Source: Nitrospirae bacterium RBG_16_64_22
GTDB lineage: Bacteria > Nitrospirota > RBG-16-64-22
Assembly: GCA_001803795.1 (NCBI GenBank)
Contig: MHEK01000081.1
Coordinates: forward strand, 1-32,707
Reading direction: 5' to 3'
Length of the DNA: 32,707 bases
The notes under the pieces are model-generated. The model was not told the DNA's origin. It saw only the letters and a program-made list of their open reading frames with translations, and did no database searches. The translations under genes were made by a program, and so were the position numbers. This document shows positions 1 to 9,550 of the stretch, one piece after another (the stretch's first letter is position 1; every line of letters begins with the position of its first letter).

Positions 1-1
1 G

Positions 2-1042
2 TCCACAGCCGGGTGCGGGCGGCAGCCTGGCGCCGAGAAGAATTCAAAGCGCGGCCCTCAGGAGGTGCTGGTCGAAACAGCCCTGGTTGCGCGGGAAAGG
101 CTCGCCCCCGCCCTCTCGTCGACCGGCACGCTGACGCCCAAGACCGAGGTCAAGATCACGAGCCAGGCCGAGGGCCAGATCGAACAGATTGCGGTTGAGG
201 AGGGAAGCCGGGTCTCGCAAGGACAGATTCTTGTCCGACTCAATCGCGACGAGCTTGCGGCCCGGCACGTCAAGGCCCTCGCTGTTCTCAAGGAGGCGCA
301 GGCGGCCCGGGAACGGACCGGACTGCTTTTTCAAAAAGGGATGGAATCCCGGGAGCGGTTCGATGAAGCGGCCACCCGTCTTGAAGTGGCCCGGGCCGAG
401 GAGCGTTTGCTCAAGACCCAGCTCGACCACACGGAGATCCGCTCCCCCCTGGACGGGATCGTGACCGAACGGAAACTGGAGCCGGGCGACGTGGCCGCCC
501 GGCACACCCACGTGCTGACCGTCGCCGATCTCTCCCGGCTCGTCGTCCGGACCGAAATCTCCGAACTCGAGATCCCCCGCATCGCGCCGGGACAGAAGGT
601 CGAGGTCCAGGTTGACGCAATACCCGGCCGGAAGTACGCAGGGAAGGTCGTTCGGGTCTTCCCGCGGGTCGATCCCGGAAGCCGCCTCGGGATCGTGGAA
701 GTCGAGATGGCGGGGAGCCCGAAGGACCTCCGTCCCGGCCTTCTCTGCCGCGTGGTCTTCCCCTCGCCTCCTTCTTCCGGCGCGCTGGTGATTCCGGCCG
801 ACGCCGTGAGAACGGATCCGGGCGGGAAGGCTTTCGTCTACCGGGCCGCCGGCGGGAGCGTGGAGCAGGTCCCTGTGACGCTGGGTCAACGCGAGGGCCT
901 GCGGGTCGAGGTGAGGGAGGGCCTCAACCCGGGCGACCGTCTGGTGATCAAGGGGTTCCTCGGCCTCAAGCCGGGCGTCTCGATCAAGGACGCAACCCCG
1001 CCGCCCTCCGGTCCTCCTCCTCCCCCCTCCAGTCGCCCCTGA
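2..1042 (+). CDS. RND efflux periplasmic adaptor (HlyD/MFP family), lipoprotein, 5' truncated by window
   Basis: This is the membrane-fusion subunit that bridges an inner-membrane RND pump to an outer-membrane channel. The frame is open to the window edge, so the start lies upstream. The first codons read S-T-A-G-C, a plausible lipobox (T instead of the usual L at -3), which would place the lipidated Cys at bases 14-16. A GTG at 65 gives a shorter ORF but would discard this lipobox. Next come a biotinyl-lipoyl-like half (VEEGSRVSQGQILVRL), a helical hairpin rich in A/E/R (about 240-420), the second lipoyl half (SPLDGIVTERKLEPGD), a beta-barrel and a Pro-rich tail. The permease starts 6 bp downstream, so the two are surely one operon. 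No TolC-like gene is visible here. Substrate is unknown. Confidence 0.9.
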   Translation, partial: STAGCGRQPGAEKNSKRGPQEVLVETALVARERLAPALSSTGTLTPKTEVKITSQAEGQIEQIAVEEGSRVSQGQILVRLNRDELAARHVKALAVLKEAQAARERTGLLFQKGMESRERFDEAATRLEVARAEERLLKTQLDHTEIRSPLDGIVTERKLEPGDVAARHTHVLTVADLSRLVVRTEISELEIPRIAPGQKVEVQVDAIPGRKYAGKVVRVFPRVDPGSRLGIVEVEMAGSPKDLRPGLLCRVVFPSPPSSGALVIPADAVRTDPGGKAFVYRAAGGSVEQVPVTLGQREGLRVEVREGLNPGDRLVIKGFLGLKPGVSIKDATPPPSGPPPPPSSRP

Positions 1043-1047
1043 ACGAG

Positions 1048-4000
1048 ATGACAGTCCCCGGCCGCAAGAGCCTCGCCGCCGCGGCCATCCAGCGCCCCGT
1101 CGGAACCATCGTGATCACCGCCATGGTGATGGTGCTGGGGTTCTACTTCCTTGCGTCCCTGAGCGTCGACCTCCTGCCGAACCTCATCTATCCCCAGGTC
1201 CGGGCTCGCGTCATGAACAGCGGCGTTCCTCCAGAGGTGATGGAGCAGACGATCACCAAGCCCCTCGAGGAACAGATGGCCACGACCGAAGACGCGATCC
1301 GCGTCCAGTCGACGACCGAGGAGGGCGGCACGCAGGTCGATCTCCACTTCTCCTACGGCAAGGACATCGACACCGCCCTGCGGGACGCGAGCACGAAACT
1401 CGACCGCGCCCGCCGCTTCTTCCCGCCGGAGGCCGAACCGCCCACCATCTTCAAGTTCGACCCGGCCCAGATCCCGGTGATCGAGTTCGCGGTCACGTCC
1501 CCCGTAATGAATCCCATCGCGCTCCGGGACTGGACGGACGAGGTGCTGGCCAAGTTCTTCCTGAACATAGAGGGCGTGGCCGCCGTGGAGGTCGGCGGCG
1601 GACGGATCCGCGAGGTTCGCGTCGTCCTCGATCAGGACCGGATCAAGGGGCTTCATCTCACGGTCGCCGAGGTCCTGGACGCCCTCCGCCAGGCGAACCT
1701 GGAGCTTCCGGGCGGGCGGATCACCTCGACGCGCCGCGAGTACGCCAGCCGGACTGCGGGCCGATTCCAGGAAGTGTCGCAGATCGCGAGGGCCCCGATC
1801 ACTCTCCGTTCCGGCAAGGTCATTCACCTGTCGGACGTGGCCGAGACCCTGGATACCCATGCGGACGAGCGCATCCTCGTGCGGCTCAACCGCGTTCCGT
1901 CCGTCAAGCTCTCCATCCAGAAGCAGCCCGACGCCAACACGGTGGCCGTGGCCGACGGCGTCCGCCGCCGCCTGAAGTTCCTCCAGGAAGGCGGCCTGAT
2001 CCCCAAGGACATCGAGATGCGGATGGTGAGCGACCAGTCGTACTACATCCGGAACGCCATCGACAACGCCAGCGGCGCCGCGCTGATCGGCGGGACGCTC
2101 GCCATGATCGTCGTCTTCCTCTTCCTGGGGAGCGTGAGACGGACGATCATCGTGGGGGTGTCCATTCCGATCGCCATCCTCGCCACGTTCGTCATGATGG
2201 GGCTCGGGAACCTCACGCTCAACATCATGTCCCTGGGCGGCCTTGCCCTCGGGATCGGAATGCTGGTGGACAACGCCATCGTCATGCTGGAGAACATCAC
2301 CCGCCACCAGAAGAGCCGCCCGGATCCGGAGGAGGCGGCCGTCGCCGCCAGCGGGGAGGTGAGTTCGGCGCTCGTGGCCTCCACGACGACCAGCCTGGCC
2401 GCCGTGCTCCCATTTCTCTTCGTCTCGGGCCTGGCCGCGCTCCTGTTCCGGGAGCTGATCCTCACGATCTCGTTCGCGATCGCCGCTTCTCTGGCCGTGG
2501 CGCTCACCCTGGTCCCGATGCTCGCCGCGAAGCTCTTCCAGGTCCGCGGGGGCGGCCGTGTCGAAGCGTCCCGCTTCCTCCGCTGGTTCGCCGGCCGGGT
2601 CGAGGTTCTGACTGCGCTGTACGCGCGCACTCTCGAGGTCACGCTCTCCCGGCGGCGGCTCACGGCCGGTCTCGCCCTCCTTCTCTTCGGCGCGTCCCTC
2701 TTGCTGTTCAAAGCCCTCGGGCAGGAATTCCTCCCGCAACTCGACGACGGCCGCGTCTCGGTCTCGGTGACCATGGAGGCTGGGGTCTCTCTCGCGGAGA
2801 TGGACCGCGTCGTCCGGGATCTGGAGGAGGAGATTCTTTCCCGGCCGCACGTCGAATCGGCCTTTTCGAGCGTGGGCGGGCGCGTCTTCGGCCGCTTCAG
2901 CAGGGAGACGGCCAACAAGAGCGTTATCGATATCCGGCTGGTTCCTCGCGGCGAAAGACCCGTCACGGTGGATCGGTGGATCTCGGACCTGCGAAACGCC
3001 GCGCGGGACCGGAAGATCGTGGGCGCAAAGATCATGATAAAGAAGCCGGGAATCCGCGGCCTCCGGACGACGGGCGGCGAAGAGGATATCAGCGTCAAGG
3101 TCCGCGGCCCCAGCCTGGCCGAGCTGGAGCGGATCGGACAGATGATCAGCGAACGGATTCAGGGGGTCGCGAACCTCGAAAACCTGGAGTCTTCGATCGA
3201 GGAATCCAAGCCCGAAGCCCGCGTCGTGGTGGACCGCGAGGCCGCGGCCCGCGTCGGCCTCACCGTCAAGGGGATCGCGGACACGGTGCAGACGGCGATC
3301 GGGGGAACCGTCCCGACCAAGTTCCTTCAAGGCGACAAGGAACACGACATCCGGGTCAGGCTGGACGAGACCAGGATCGCCGGCCTGACGGACGTGTCCG
3401 AGATCGCCCTCTTTCCAGCCCAGGGACGCCCTCTGCGCCTGGCCGACGTGGCACGCGTGGAGGAGACGCTGGGGCCCGTGAACATCCGGCGGGAGAACCA
3501 GTCCCGGATCGTTGAGGTCACTGGGAACGTCCTTGGCGATCGAACCGTGGGAGAGGTCTTCCAGGACGTGAAGGCGCGGGTCGAGGGGATGCCCCTTCCG
3601 AGCGGGTATCAACTCTACTACGGCGGGAGCCAGGAGGACATCGAGGCGAGCCAGCGGGTCCTGCGGGCGATCCTGCTCCTGGCCGTCTTCCTGATCTTCG
3701 GGGTCATGGCCGTACAGTACGAGTCGCTGGTCAACCCCCTGGTCATCATGCTGACGCTTCCTCTCACCCTCACGGGCGTCCTCATCGGCCTCGCCGCGAC
3801 CGGGACGCCGCTCTCCGCGCCCGTTCTCCTTGGCGTCATAATGCTCGCCGGGATCGTCGTCAACAACGCGATCCTTCTCGTGGAATACGTGGAGATCCTG
3901 AAGCGGGACTACGGAAGGGAGCCGGTGGAAGCCGTCCAGGAGGCCGGGCGCCTGCGGCTTAGGCCGATCCTCATGACCGCCTCCACGACCAGCGTGGGGA

Positions 4001-4185
4001 TGCTTCCTCTCGCGCTCGGGATCGGCGAAGGCTCCGAACTCCTCCAGCCGCTTGCCATCACGATCATCTTCGGCCTCTCGCTCTCGACATTCCTCACCCT
4101 CATTTTCATCCCTTCCGCTTACCTTATCCTTCACGAAGCCGCCGGAAGGGTCCGGCATTTCGTGCTGGGCAATAGAGGGGCCTGA
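1048..4185 (+). CDS. RND efflux transporter permease (AcrB/MdtB-like)
   Basis: An inner-membrane proton-driven exporter of 1045 aa, the normal full length for RND permeases. The N-terminus (QRPVGTIVITAMVMVLGFYF) is TM1, followed by a large periplasmic domain, TM2-6, a second periplasmic domain and TM8-12. The TM4 motif is GMLVDNAIVMLENI: one acidic residue is kept but the second Asp of the AcrB DD pair is Asn. In TM10 the segment GIVVNNAILLVEYV lacks the AcrB-type Lys. This pattern occurs in less studied RND branches, so drug, lipid or other cargo cannot be told apart. It follows the adaptor by 6 bp and precedes the release-factor-like gene by 2 bp, so it sits in the middle of a tight three-gene operon. 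Confidence 0.92.
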   Translation: MTVPGRKSLAAAAIQRPVGTIVITAMVMVLGFYFLASLSVDLLPNLIYPQVRARVMNSGVPPEVMEQTITKPLEEQMATTEDAIRVQSTTEEGGTQVDLHFSYGKDIDTALRDASTKLDRARRFFPPEAEPPTIFKFDPAQIPVIEFAVTSPVMNPIALRDWTDEVLAKFFLNIEGVAAVEVGGGRIREVRVVLDQDRIKGLHLTVAEVLDALRQANLELPGGRITSTRREYASRTAGRFQEVSQIARAPITLRSGKVIHLSDVAETLDTHADERILVRLNRVPSVKLSIQKQPDANTVAVADGVRRRLKFLQEGGLIPKDIEMRMVSDQSYYIRNAIDNASGAALIGGTLAMIVVFLFLGSVRRTIIVGVSIPIAILATFVMMGLGNLTLNIMSLGGLALGIGMLVDNAIVMLENITRHQKSRPDPEEAAVAASGEVSSALVASTTTSLAAVLPFLFVSGLAALLFRELILTISFAIAASLAVALTLVPMLAAKLFQVRGGGRVEASRFLRWFAGRVEVLTALYARTLEVTLSRRRLTAGLALLLFGASLLLFKALGQEFLPQLDDGRVSVSVTMEAGVSLAEMDRVVRDLEEEILSRPHVESAFSSVGGRVFGRFSRETANKSVIDIRLVPRGERPVTVDRWISDLRNAARDRKIVGAKIMIKKPGIRGLRTTGGEEDISVKVRGPSLAELERIGQMISERIQGVANLENLESSIEESKPEARVVVDREAAARVGLTVKGIADTVQTAIGGTVPTKFLQGDKEHDIRVRLDETRIAGLTDVSEIALFPAQGRPLRLADVARVEETLGPVNIRRENQSRIVEVTGNVLGDRTVGEVFQDVKARVEGMPLPSGYQLYYGGSQEDIEASQRVLRAILLLAVFLIFGVMAVQYESLVNPLVIMLTLPLTLTGVLIGLAATGTPLSAPVLLGVIMLAGIVVNNAILLVEYVEILKRDYGREPVEAVQEAGRLRLRPILMTASTTSVGMLPLALGIGEGSELLQPLAITIIFGLSLSTFLTLIFIPSAYLILHEAAGRVRHFVLGNRGA

Positions 4186-4187
4186 AC

Positions 4188-4604
4188 ATGGGACTCTTCC
4201 CTGTGTCGCCGGAGAAGGAAACGGCCCTCTTCGCCAGGATGGAGAAGCTGGGCGTGAGGTCTGACGACGTCGCGGAGAAGTTCATCCGGGCTTCCGGGCC
4301 AGGCGGCCAGAAGGTGAACAAATCCGCCACCTGCGTCGTCCTCCGCCACGGGCCGACCGGTGTCGCGGTCAGGTGCCAGAAGGAGCGGTCCCAGGGCCTG
4401 AACCGGTTCCTGGCGTGGCGGTTACTGCTGGACAGGATCGAGGAGCGCGAGCGTGGGATCAAAAGCGCCGAGAAAGCGCGGGCGGAGAAGGTCCGGCGCC
4501 AGAAACGCCGCCGCTCCCGCCGGGCCAAGGAGAAGATGCTGGAGGAAAAGCGCCGGACGGCCGGGAAAAAACAGTCGCGCGCCCGCGTACGGCCGGAGGG
4601 CTGA
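4188..4604 (+). CDS. Peptide chain release factor-like protein (RF-1 domain, GGQ)
   Basis: A 138-aa protein with the class I release-factor catalytic motif GPGGQ at about residues 37-41, followed by KVNKSATCVVLRH, the conserved strand of the RF-1 domain. It has no codon-recognition domain. The C-terminus is a long, strongly basic helix (about 80-138), as in ArfB/ICT1- and mtRF-R-like proteins, which act on stalled ribosomes or on peptidyl-tRNA in the large subunit. Ribosome rescue is an inference from the family. The ATG is 2 bp after the RND stop codon, so it is translated from the efflux transcript. It could equally be the small uncharacterised release factor-like family rather than true ArfB. 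Confidence 0.85.
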   Translation: MGLFPVSPEKETALFARMEKLGVRSDDVAEKFIRASGPGGQKVNKSATCVVLRHGPTGVAVRCQKERSQGLNRFLAWRLLLDRIEERERGIKSAEKARAEKVRRQKRRRSRRAKEKMLEEKRRTAGKKQSRARVRPEG

Positions 4605-4836
4605 GAATCCAAGGTTGACCGGACCCTCGCGCCGCATTGTCGGCCGCGGAGAATCCCCCTTAAACATCCGGGACGAAACTTCCAAGACGACTTCCAAGAC
4701 GGCTGGCCAAGACCCGATTCGTGCGGTAAACTTGAGTTGAGCAATCCCATACATCCTTAAAGTCGCTCTCTGCCGTGAAGGCAGGATGGGCCCAGGCTTC
4801 GTTACGGCGGACGATCCGGGCTCCAGGTAGGGACCA
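4605..4836. other. Intergenic region with a 12-bp tandem duplication and a small hairpin
   Basis: Between the release-factor-like gene and the GGDEF gene. ACTTCCAAGACG occurs twice in tandem at about 4678-4701. CTGCCGTGAAGGCAG (about 4770-4784) can form a 5-bp hairpin in the probable leader of the GGDEF gene. I see no convincing promoter and nothing resembling a c-di-GMP riboswitch. Confidence 0.4.
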
Positions 4837-5769
4837 ATGCGGCGCACCATTCTCCTGATCGAAGATTCAAAGTCCCAAGCGGACGACATCGTCCCCGTTC
4901 TGGCCGACGCCGGCTATGAAGCGATCTGGGAATGGAACGGCCTCCAGGGGTTCAAGCGGGCGAAGGCGGTCAAGCCCGACGTCGTCCTTCTCGACATCGT
5001 CCTTCCGGACTACAGCGGCTACGAGGTCTGCCGCCTCCTCAAGGGGGACGAGGAAACCTCGCACATTCCCGTCATCATGCTCACAGTGAAGAGCGGCGTG
5101 GACGACGTCGTCCAGGGGTTTCTTTCGGAAGCCGACGACTACGTCCGAAAGCCTTTCGACCCGAGGGAGCTGAAGGCGCGGATCGAGGCGGCTCTGCGGC
5201 ACAAGACGCGGATCGAGGACCTGAAGAAGATATCCCGGCAGATGGAGCAGGCTGCCCGGACGGACGCGCTGACCGGCCTCCTCTCCCGGCTCAGCATGAA
5301 GGACTTTCTGGAGGTGGAGTTCAACCGGTTCCGGCGGTACGGCTCCCCTCTCTCGTGCGCCTTCGCCGACATCGACCGGTTCAAGTCGATCAACGACTCC
5401 TGCGGACACGGCACGGGCGACATGGTCCTCGTGGAGGTCGCGAAGGCGATCCGGAGCTGTCTGCGAAACACGGACCTCGCCGCCCGGTTCGGCGGGGACG
5501 AGTTCGTTCTCCTGTTCCCCGAGACGTCGCCCAAGGACGTCCGTCTCCCCATCGAACGGATTTTCGGGAGCTTACGGCGCTCGTTCATTTCCAGGGACGA
5601 GCCGGTGATCGGCGTCACGGTGAGCGTCGGCATCGCGGGCCTCCCGCACGGCTCCATCGAGAGCGCGGAGGACCTTCTCAAGGCCGCCGACTCGGCCATG
5701 TACCGCGCCAAGCATTCCGGCGGAAACTGCCTTTTCGTCTTCGACGACACGTTCCAGAAGACATGGTAG
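4837..5769 (+). CDS. Response regulator with GGDEF output (diguanylate cyclase)
   Basis: 310 aa. Residues 1-120 are a receiver domain: acidic pocket E9-D10, phospho-acceptor D53 in VVLLDIVLPD, T83 in MLTVKS, and K105 in KPFD. A short coiled linker follows (about 121-140). Residues 140-305 are a GGDEF domain with RTDALTGLLSRLS at its start and an intact GGDEF active site at 219-223, so active synthesis of cyclic di-GMP from GTP is expected. An inhibitory I-site RxxD (RNTD, 210-213) lies five residues before the GGDEF, as in PleD/WspR-type enzymes, implying product feedback. No cognate histidine kinase is adjacent. It converges with nirD, with only 16 bp between the stops. The HD-GYP gene at 22425 could be an opposing activity, but nothing links the two directly. 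Confidence 0.93.
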   Translation: MRRTILLIEDSKSQADDIVPVLADAGYEAIWEWNGLQGFKRAKAVKPDVVLLDIVLPDYSGYEVCRLLKGDEETSHIPVIMLTVKSGVDDVVQGFLSEADDYVRKPFDPRELKARIEAALRHKTRIEDLKKISRQMEQAARTDALTGLLSRLSMKDFLEVEFNRFRRYGSPLSCAFADIDRFKSINDSCGHGTGDMVLVEVAKAIRSCLRNTDLAARFGGDEFVLLFPETSPKDVRLPIERIFGSLRRSFISRDEPVIGVTVSVGIAGLPHGSIESAEDLLKAADSAMYRAKHSGGNCLFVFDDTFQKTW

Positions 5770-5785
5770 AAACGAACGCGTCTCC

Positions 5786-6157
5786 TCAGCGGCTCCCGCA
5801 CGCACACGTGCCGGGCGTTATATCGGCCGTCCGCGGATCAACCTCAAGATAGATCAACCCCTCTTCTTCCATGACGGGCACGGCGGGAACTTCAACCTCC
5901 CCGCCGCCTGCAACCGCTCCCGTTTTGAGGTCCACTTTCCACCCGTGCAGGGGGCAGGTGACGAAGCCTCCGCCCACCATTCCGTCCGCCAGCGGACCGC
6001 CCGCATGCGGACAGCGGTTGTCCAGGGCGTAGAGCCTGTCGTTGTCCCGGAAGACGGCGTACGTCTTTCCGGCGATCGTGACGGCCCTTCCCTCCCCCTC
6101 GGGAATGTCGGATGTCCGGCCTATGCAGATGGTCTTGCCTGACGCTGTTGTTTCCAT
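5786..6157 (-). CDS. nirD: Nitrite reductase small subunit, Rieske 2Fe-2S (NirD-like)
   Basis: A 123-aa Rieske protein with both ligand pairs: C49-P-H51 (CPHAGG) and C68-x2-H71 (CPLHGW). It is the small partner of NADH-dependent siroheme nitrite reductase and works in the cytoplasm. The frame could start at 6181, but an AAGGAGG lies 4 bp upstream of the ATG at 6157, so I chose that start, which gives METTASGK. It is the last gene of a nirC-nirB-nirD order, 79 bp after nirB. The C-terminal tail (about 105-123) has two extra cysteines, CAC, next to the end; their role is unknown. A generic Rieske ferredoxin is the alternative, but the position behind nirB argues for NirD. Confidence 0.88.
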   Translation of the reverse strand: METTASGKTICIGRTSDIPEGEGRAVTIAGKTYAVFRDNDRLYALDNRCPHAGGPLADGMVGGGFVTCPLHGWKVDLKTGAVAGGGEVEVPAVPVMEEEGLIYLEVDPRTADITPGTCACGSR

Positions 6158-6236
6158 TCTTTCCTCCTTCCGCCCATTCACCTATTCACCATTTCACCGA
6201 ATCTGCATCCATCGGCGTTCATCCGCGGTTCCAAGG

Positions 6237-8663
6237 TCATTCTTGCTCTTCCTCGCTCGCGCCGGCCATCACAGGCTCCAGCGCCTCGAACTGCCGCGAA
6301 TGGACCGGAGCGTCCCTCTCGAGCCACGGGTCTCCCACAGCCGCCTTCGACTGCCGACAGCGCGCGGACAGAGCCGGCCCCGAGGCGGGATCGAAAACCG
6401 CCACCTTGATCTTCTCGATCCCGACCCTCTCGTTGAAGCCGTACGTCCTTTCCATATAGTTCGCCTCTTCGCGGTAGAACTGGAGATACCGGCCCGCAAG
6501 CTCAACCGCCTCTTCGCGCGTCGAGACGGTCGCGAGCAGATCCCCTTTCCGGACGCTCATCCCCGCCGCGCCGCCGACGTATATCTCCCAGCCCCCCATG
6601 ATGCCCACGAGGCCGATATCCTTGACCGTGGCCTCGACGCAGTTGCGCGGACAGCCGGAGACAGCCATCTTCACCTTGTGCGGCGTGTAGAGACCCTCGA
6701 ACGCCTTCTCCATCGCGATCCCGGCGCTGATCGAGTCGGCCACGCCGAACTTGCAGAACTCGCTCCCCACGCAGGCCTTGCACGTCCGGATCGCCTTCGC
6801 GTACGCGTGGCCGGAGGGCATGCCGAGATCGGCCCAGATGCGCGGGAGATCGGCCTTCTCGACGCCGAGGAGATCGATCCGCGCCCCGCCAGTGAGCTTG
6901 ACGAGCGGGACCTTGTACTTGTCGGCCGCGTCGGCGATCCTCCTCAGCTCCTCGGGCGTCGTCAGCCCCGCGTACATCCGGGGCACAACGGAGAAGGTGC
7001 CGCGCTTGTCGATCGTCGCGTGGACGCGGTCGTTGATGAAGCGGTGTTGTCGCTCCTCAACGTGCTCGTTCCGCCAGACCTCGGCGACCACGTAGGCTAG
7101 GCCCGGCCGGCAGACAGGGCACCCGACGCCGTTCCCCAGCGTCTCAAGGACCTGGCTGACAGACCGCAGATTCCGCACCATTATCTCGGCGCGCAGAACC
7201 TCCTTGGCCAAAGGCACGCAGGCGCAGAAGGGCTTCTCGGACGGCGCCGCCTTGACGTACTCGCCCCCCAGGACGTTCTGGAGAAGCTGGTCGATCGTCG
7301 GCCCGCAGGACTTGCACGAGGTGCAGGCCCGTGTCTTTTCGGCCACGGCCTCGCGGCTCGTGCATCCGCTTTCGATCGCGTCGACGATTGTCCCTTTTGC
7401 AATGCCCATGCATCCGCAGACGAGGGCATCGTCGGGAAGATCGGCGACGGCGGGCGGCGCATTCCCGTCCCGGAGGAGCGTTGCGCGGGCAAGGGTCACG
7501 TCCTCCCCGCTCCTCAGGAGCGCCTTGAGCTTCTCGGCCGAACGGATGTCGCCGACCAGGACCGCGCCGACCACGCGGCCTCCCTGCAAGACGACCTTCT
7601 GGTACAGACCGGCGCCGGGGTCGGAGAAGACGACATCCTCGCACCCCGCGCCATCGGACATGAAGTTCCCCATCGAGACGAGATCGATCCCGGCGACCTT
7701 GAGCTTGGCCGACGTCATCGACCCCTTGTACGGGACGCTCCGGTCGCCCCCCAGGACGGCGGCGGCCGTTCTCGCCTGCTCCATGATGGGGGCCACGAGG
7801 CCGTACATCCGGCCCCGATGCTCCACGCACTCGCCGACGGCGAGGACGTCGGAGTCGGTCGTCTCCATGTAGTCGTTCACGACGATCCCGCGGTGTGCCG
7901 CGAGTCCCGCCTCGCGGGCGAGAGCGGCGTTCGGGCGGATGCCCGTCGAGATCACGACGAGGTCCGCCTCGTAGGCGTCGCCGTTCGAGAACCGGATCCC
8001 TTCCACCGAGCCGTCCTCCCGGCCGACGATCTCATCCGCCGCGTGGCTCAGGAGGACGCCGATCCCCATCCTCTCGAACGCCCGGCGGACGATCTCTCCC
8101 GCCGCCGGATCGCACTGCATCTCCATGAGGTGGCCGACGAGGTGCGCCACCTTGACTTCCAGGCCGATCTGGGCCAGCGCCCGCGCCGCCTCGAGCCCCA
8201 GAAGCCCGCCGCCGATCACGACGGCGCGGGCGCTCCTCGTGGCGCGCTCCTTGATCCTCTCCACGTCGTCGAGCGTCCGGTAGGCGAAGACGCCCTCCCG
8301 GTCGGCCCCTGGAATCGGGGGGATGAAAGGAACGCTCCCCGTGGCGATGAGGAGACGGTCATACCTCACGCTTCGGCCGGACTCCGCGACGACCTGGTGC
8401 TCGCTCCGGTCGATCTCGACGACGGGATCGCCCGCATGGAGGATGATCTTGTTGGCCTCGTACCAGGCCGCGGAGTTGAGGACGATCTGCTCCGGCGTTG
8501 ACTTACCCGCCAGGACGTCCGATAGGAGAATGCGGTTGTAGTTGGGCCGCGGCTCCGCGCCGAAGACCGTCACCGCGTAGCGCCCGGCGTCCCGCCTGAG
8601 GAGCTCCTCCACGGCCGCGATTCCGGCCATACCGTTTCCAATGACGACCAGGGACTCTTTCAT
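6237..8663 (-). CDS. nirB: Nitrite reductase [NAD(P)H] large subunit
   Basis: 808 aa, normal for NirB, which reduces nitrite to ammonium with six electrons from NAD(P)H. Domains in order: FAD-binding (GNGMAG, 9-14), NAD(P)-binding (IGGGLLGLEAA, 150-160), a BFD-type [2Fe-2S] domain with C416, C418, C450, C453, a second Cys-containing segment (CACVP about 480-483; GCPVC 514-518), then a ferredoxin-like half domain and the siroheme/4Fe-4S domain with C631-x5-C637 and C671-x3-C675 (GCPRNC). I placed the start at the ATG at 8663 (MKESLVVIGNG), which has GGAG 6 bp upstream; the longer open frame to 9248 only overlaps nirC. It lies 17 bp after nirC and before nirD. An ammonifying or assimilatory role cannot be told apart here; no nitrate reductase is in view. 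Confidence 0.95.
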   Translation of the reverse strand: MKESLVVIGNGMAGIAAVEELLRRDAGRYAVTVFGAEPRPNYNRILLSDVLAGKSTPEQIVLNSAAWYEANKIILHAGDPVVEIDRSEHQVVAESGRSVRYDRLLIATGSVPFIPPIPGADREGVFAYRTLDDVERIKERATRSARAVVIGGGLLGLEAARALAQIGLEVKVAHLVGHLMEMQCDPAAGEIVRRAFERMGIGVLLSHAADEIVGREDGSVEGIRFSNGDAYEADLVVISTGIRPNAALAREAGLAAHRGIVVNDYMETTDSDVLAVGECVEHRGRMYGLVAPIMEQARTAAAVLGGDRSVPYKGSMTSAKLKVAGIDLVSMGNFMSDGAGCEDVVFSDPGAGLYQKVVLQGGRVVGAVLVGDIRSAEKLKALLRSGEDVTLARATLLRDGNAPPAVADLPDDALVCGCMGIAKGTIVDAIESGCTSREAVAEKTRACTSCKSCGPTIDQLLQNVLGGEYVKAAPSEKPFCACVPLAKEVLRAEIMVRNLRSVSQVLETLGNGVGCPVCRPGLAYVVAEVWRNEHVEERQHRFINDRVHATIDKRGTFSVVPRMYAGLTTPEELRRIADAADKYKVPLVKLTGGARIDLLGVEKADLPRIWADLGMPSGHAYAKAIRTCKACVGSEFCKFGVADSISAGIAMEKAFEGLYTPHKVKMAVSGCPRNCVEATVKDIGLVGIMGGWEIYVGGAAGMSVRKGDLLATVSTREEAVELAGRYLQFYREEANYMERTYGFNERVGIEKIKVAVFDPASGPALSARCRQSKAAVGDPWLERDAPVHSRQFEALEPVMAGASEEEQE

Positions 8664-8680
8664 CTTTGTCTCCACTTGTC

Positions 8681-9550
8681 TCAGCGGATCGTTACTTCCG
8701 CTATCGCGGCTTCCGAGGCCGTCGTGAAAGCGGGTCCGCCCGGGATCGGAACGGCCTCCTCCCTCGATGGAACGGACTTCCGGACCGGGCTCGTATACCA
8801 GTAGGCCAGGCCCACGAACAGGGCGCCCGCCGCCGTATTCCCCAGCGTCACGGGAATAAGGTTGCTCGCCAGGCCGGCCAAGCTGACCTCCGGCCCGTGA
8901 GGGAGCATGACGGCGAGCCCCAGGAGCGTCATGTTGGCCACGCTGTGCTCGTAGCCGGAGCCGATGAAAGCGAGCAGGCACCAGAAGATCATCGCGAGCT
9001 TCGCCGTCTCGCTCTTGGATCGAAAGGAGATCCAGACCGCGAGACAGACGAGCCAGTTGCAGAGGATCCCCCTGAAAAAAGCCTCGGAGAACGAGAGATT
9101 CATCTTCCTGGCCGCAACGGTCGTCACGAACGAAAGCCCTGGATCCATCGCAAGAGTCCCCCCCAGGACAACAAGCCCGGCGAGGAGGAAAGACCCGGCC
9201 AGATTGCCCGCGTACGACCAGGCCCAGACTCTTCCCAGATCGCCCCATGTGGCCCGGCGGGCCAGGACGCCGATCGGCATCACCATGGCGTTGCCGGTGA
9301 ACAGATCAGAGCCGGCAAATACCACGAGGCTCAGCGCTATCCCGAACGCCGCGCCCATCAAGGCGGGCGTGAACGGGACCTTCGCGGCGAAGAGAGGGGC
9401 TCCGATCGTGAATATGAGGACGATTCCAAGTCCTACGTACGCGCCCGCCAGCGCCGAATGGACGAGGTACGCCCCCAAGCGTTCCCTGGAGAAATTCGCC
9501 TTCGCCGCCGCGCCGTTCGTAATTGCCTCTATCGTTTCCGCGTACATCAT
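8681..9550 (-). CDS. nirC: Formate/nitrite transporter family channel, probably nitrite (NirC-like)
   Basis: 289 aa with the FNT fold: about six hydrophobic segments and the family signatures GNAMVMPIGVLARRAT and the SYAGNLAGSF stretch that follows. FNT proteins are pentameric channels for formate, nitrite or hydrosulfide. Its position just upstream of nirB and nirD, same strand, argues for nitrite uptake. The ATG at 9550 follows GGAGGAG with good spacing; a second ATG lies directly after it. The frame stays open to 9640, but the upstream codons (an Arg-rich stretch) look noncoding. FocA-like formate transport is the alternative. Confidence 0.88.
   Translation of the reverse strand: MMYAETIEAITNGAAAKANFSRERLGAYLVHSALAGAYVGLGIVLIFTIGAPLFAAKVPFTPALMGAAFGIALSLVVFAGSDLFTGNAMVMPIGVLARRATWGDLGRVWAWSYAGNLAGSFLLAGLVVLGGTLAMDPGLSFVTTVAARKMNLSFSEAFFRGILCNWLVCLAVWISFRSKSETAKLAMIFWCLLAFIGSGYEHSVANMTLLGLAVMLPHGPEVSLAGLASNLIPVTLGNTAAGALFVGLAYWYTSPVRKSVPSREEAVPIPGGPAFTTASEAAIAEVTIR

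Noticed and set aside
886-4158. 1090-codon open frame on the minus strand opposite the RND permease
   Set aside because: It is a shadow of the permease in GC-rich DNA; its predicted protein is rich in D/R/G/H with no family motif.
4740-4836. c-di-GMP riboswitch upstream of the GGDEF gene
   Set aside because: Only a short CTGCC-GTGAA-GGCAG hairpin is present; none of the conserved GEMM core is seen.
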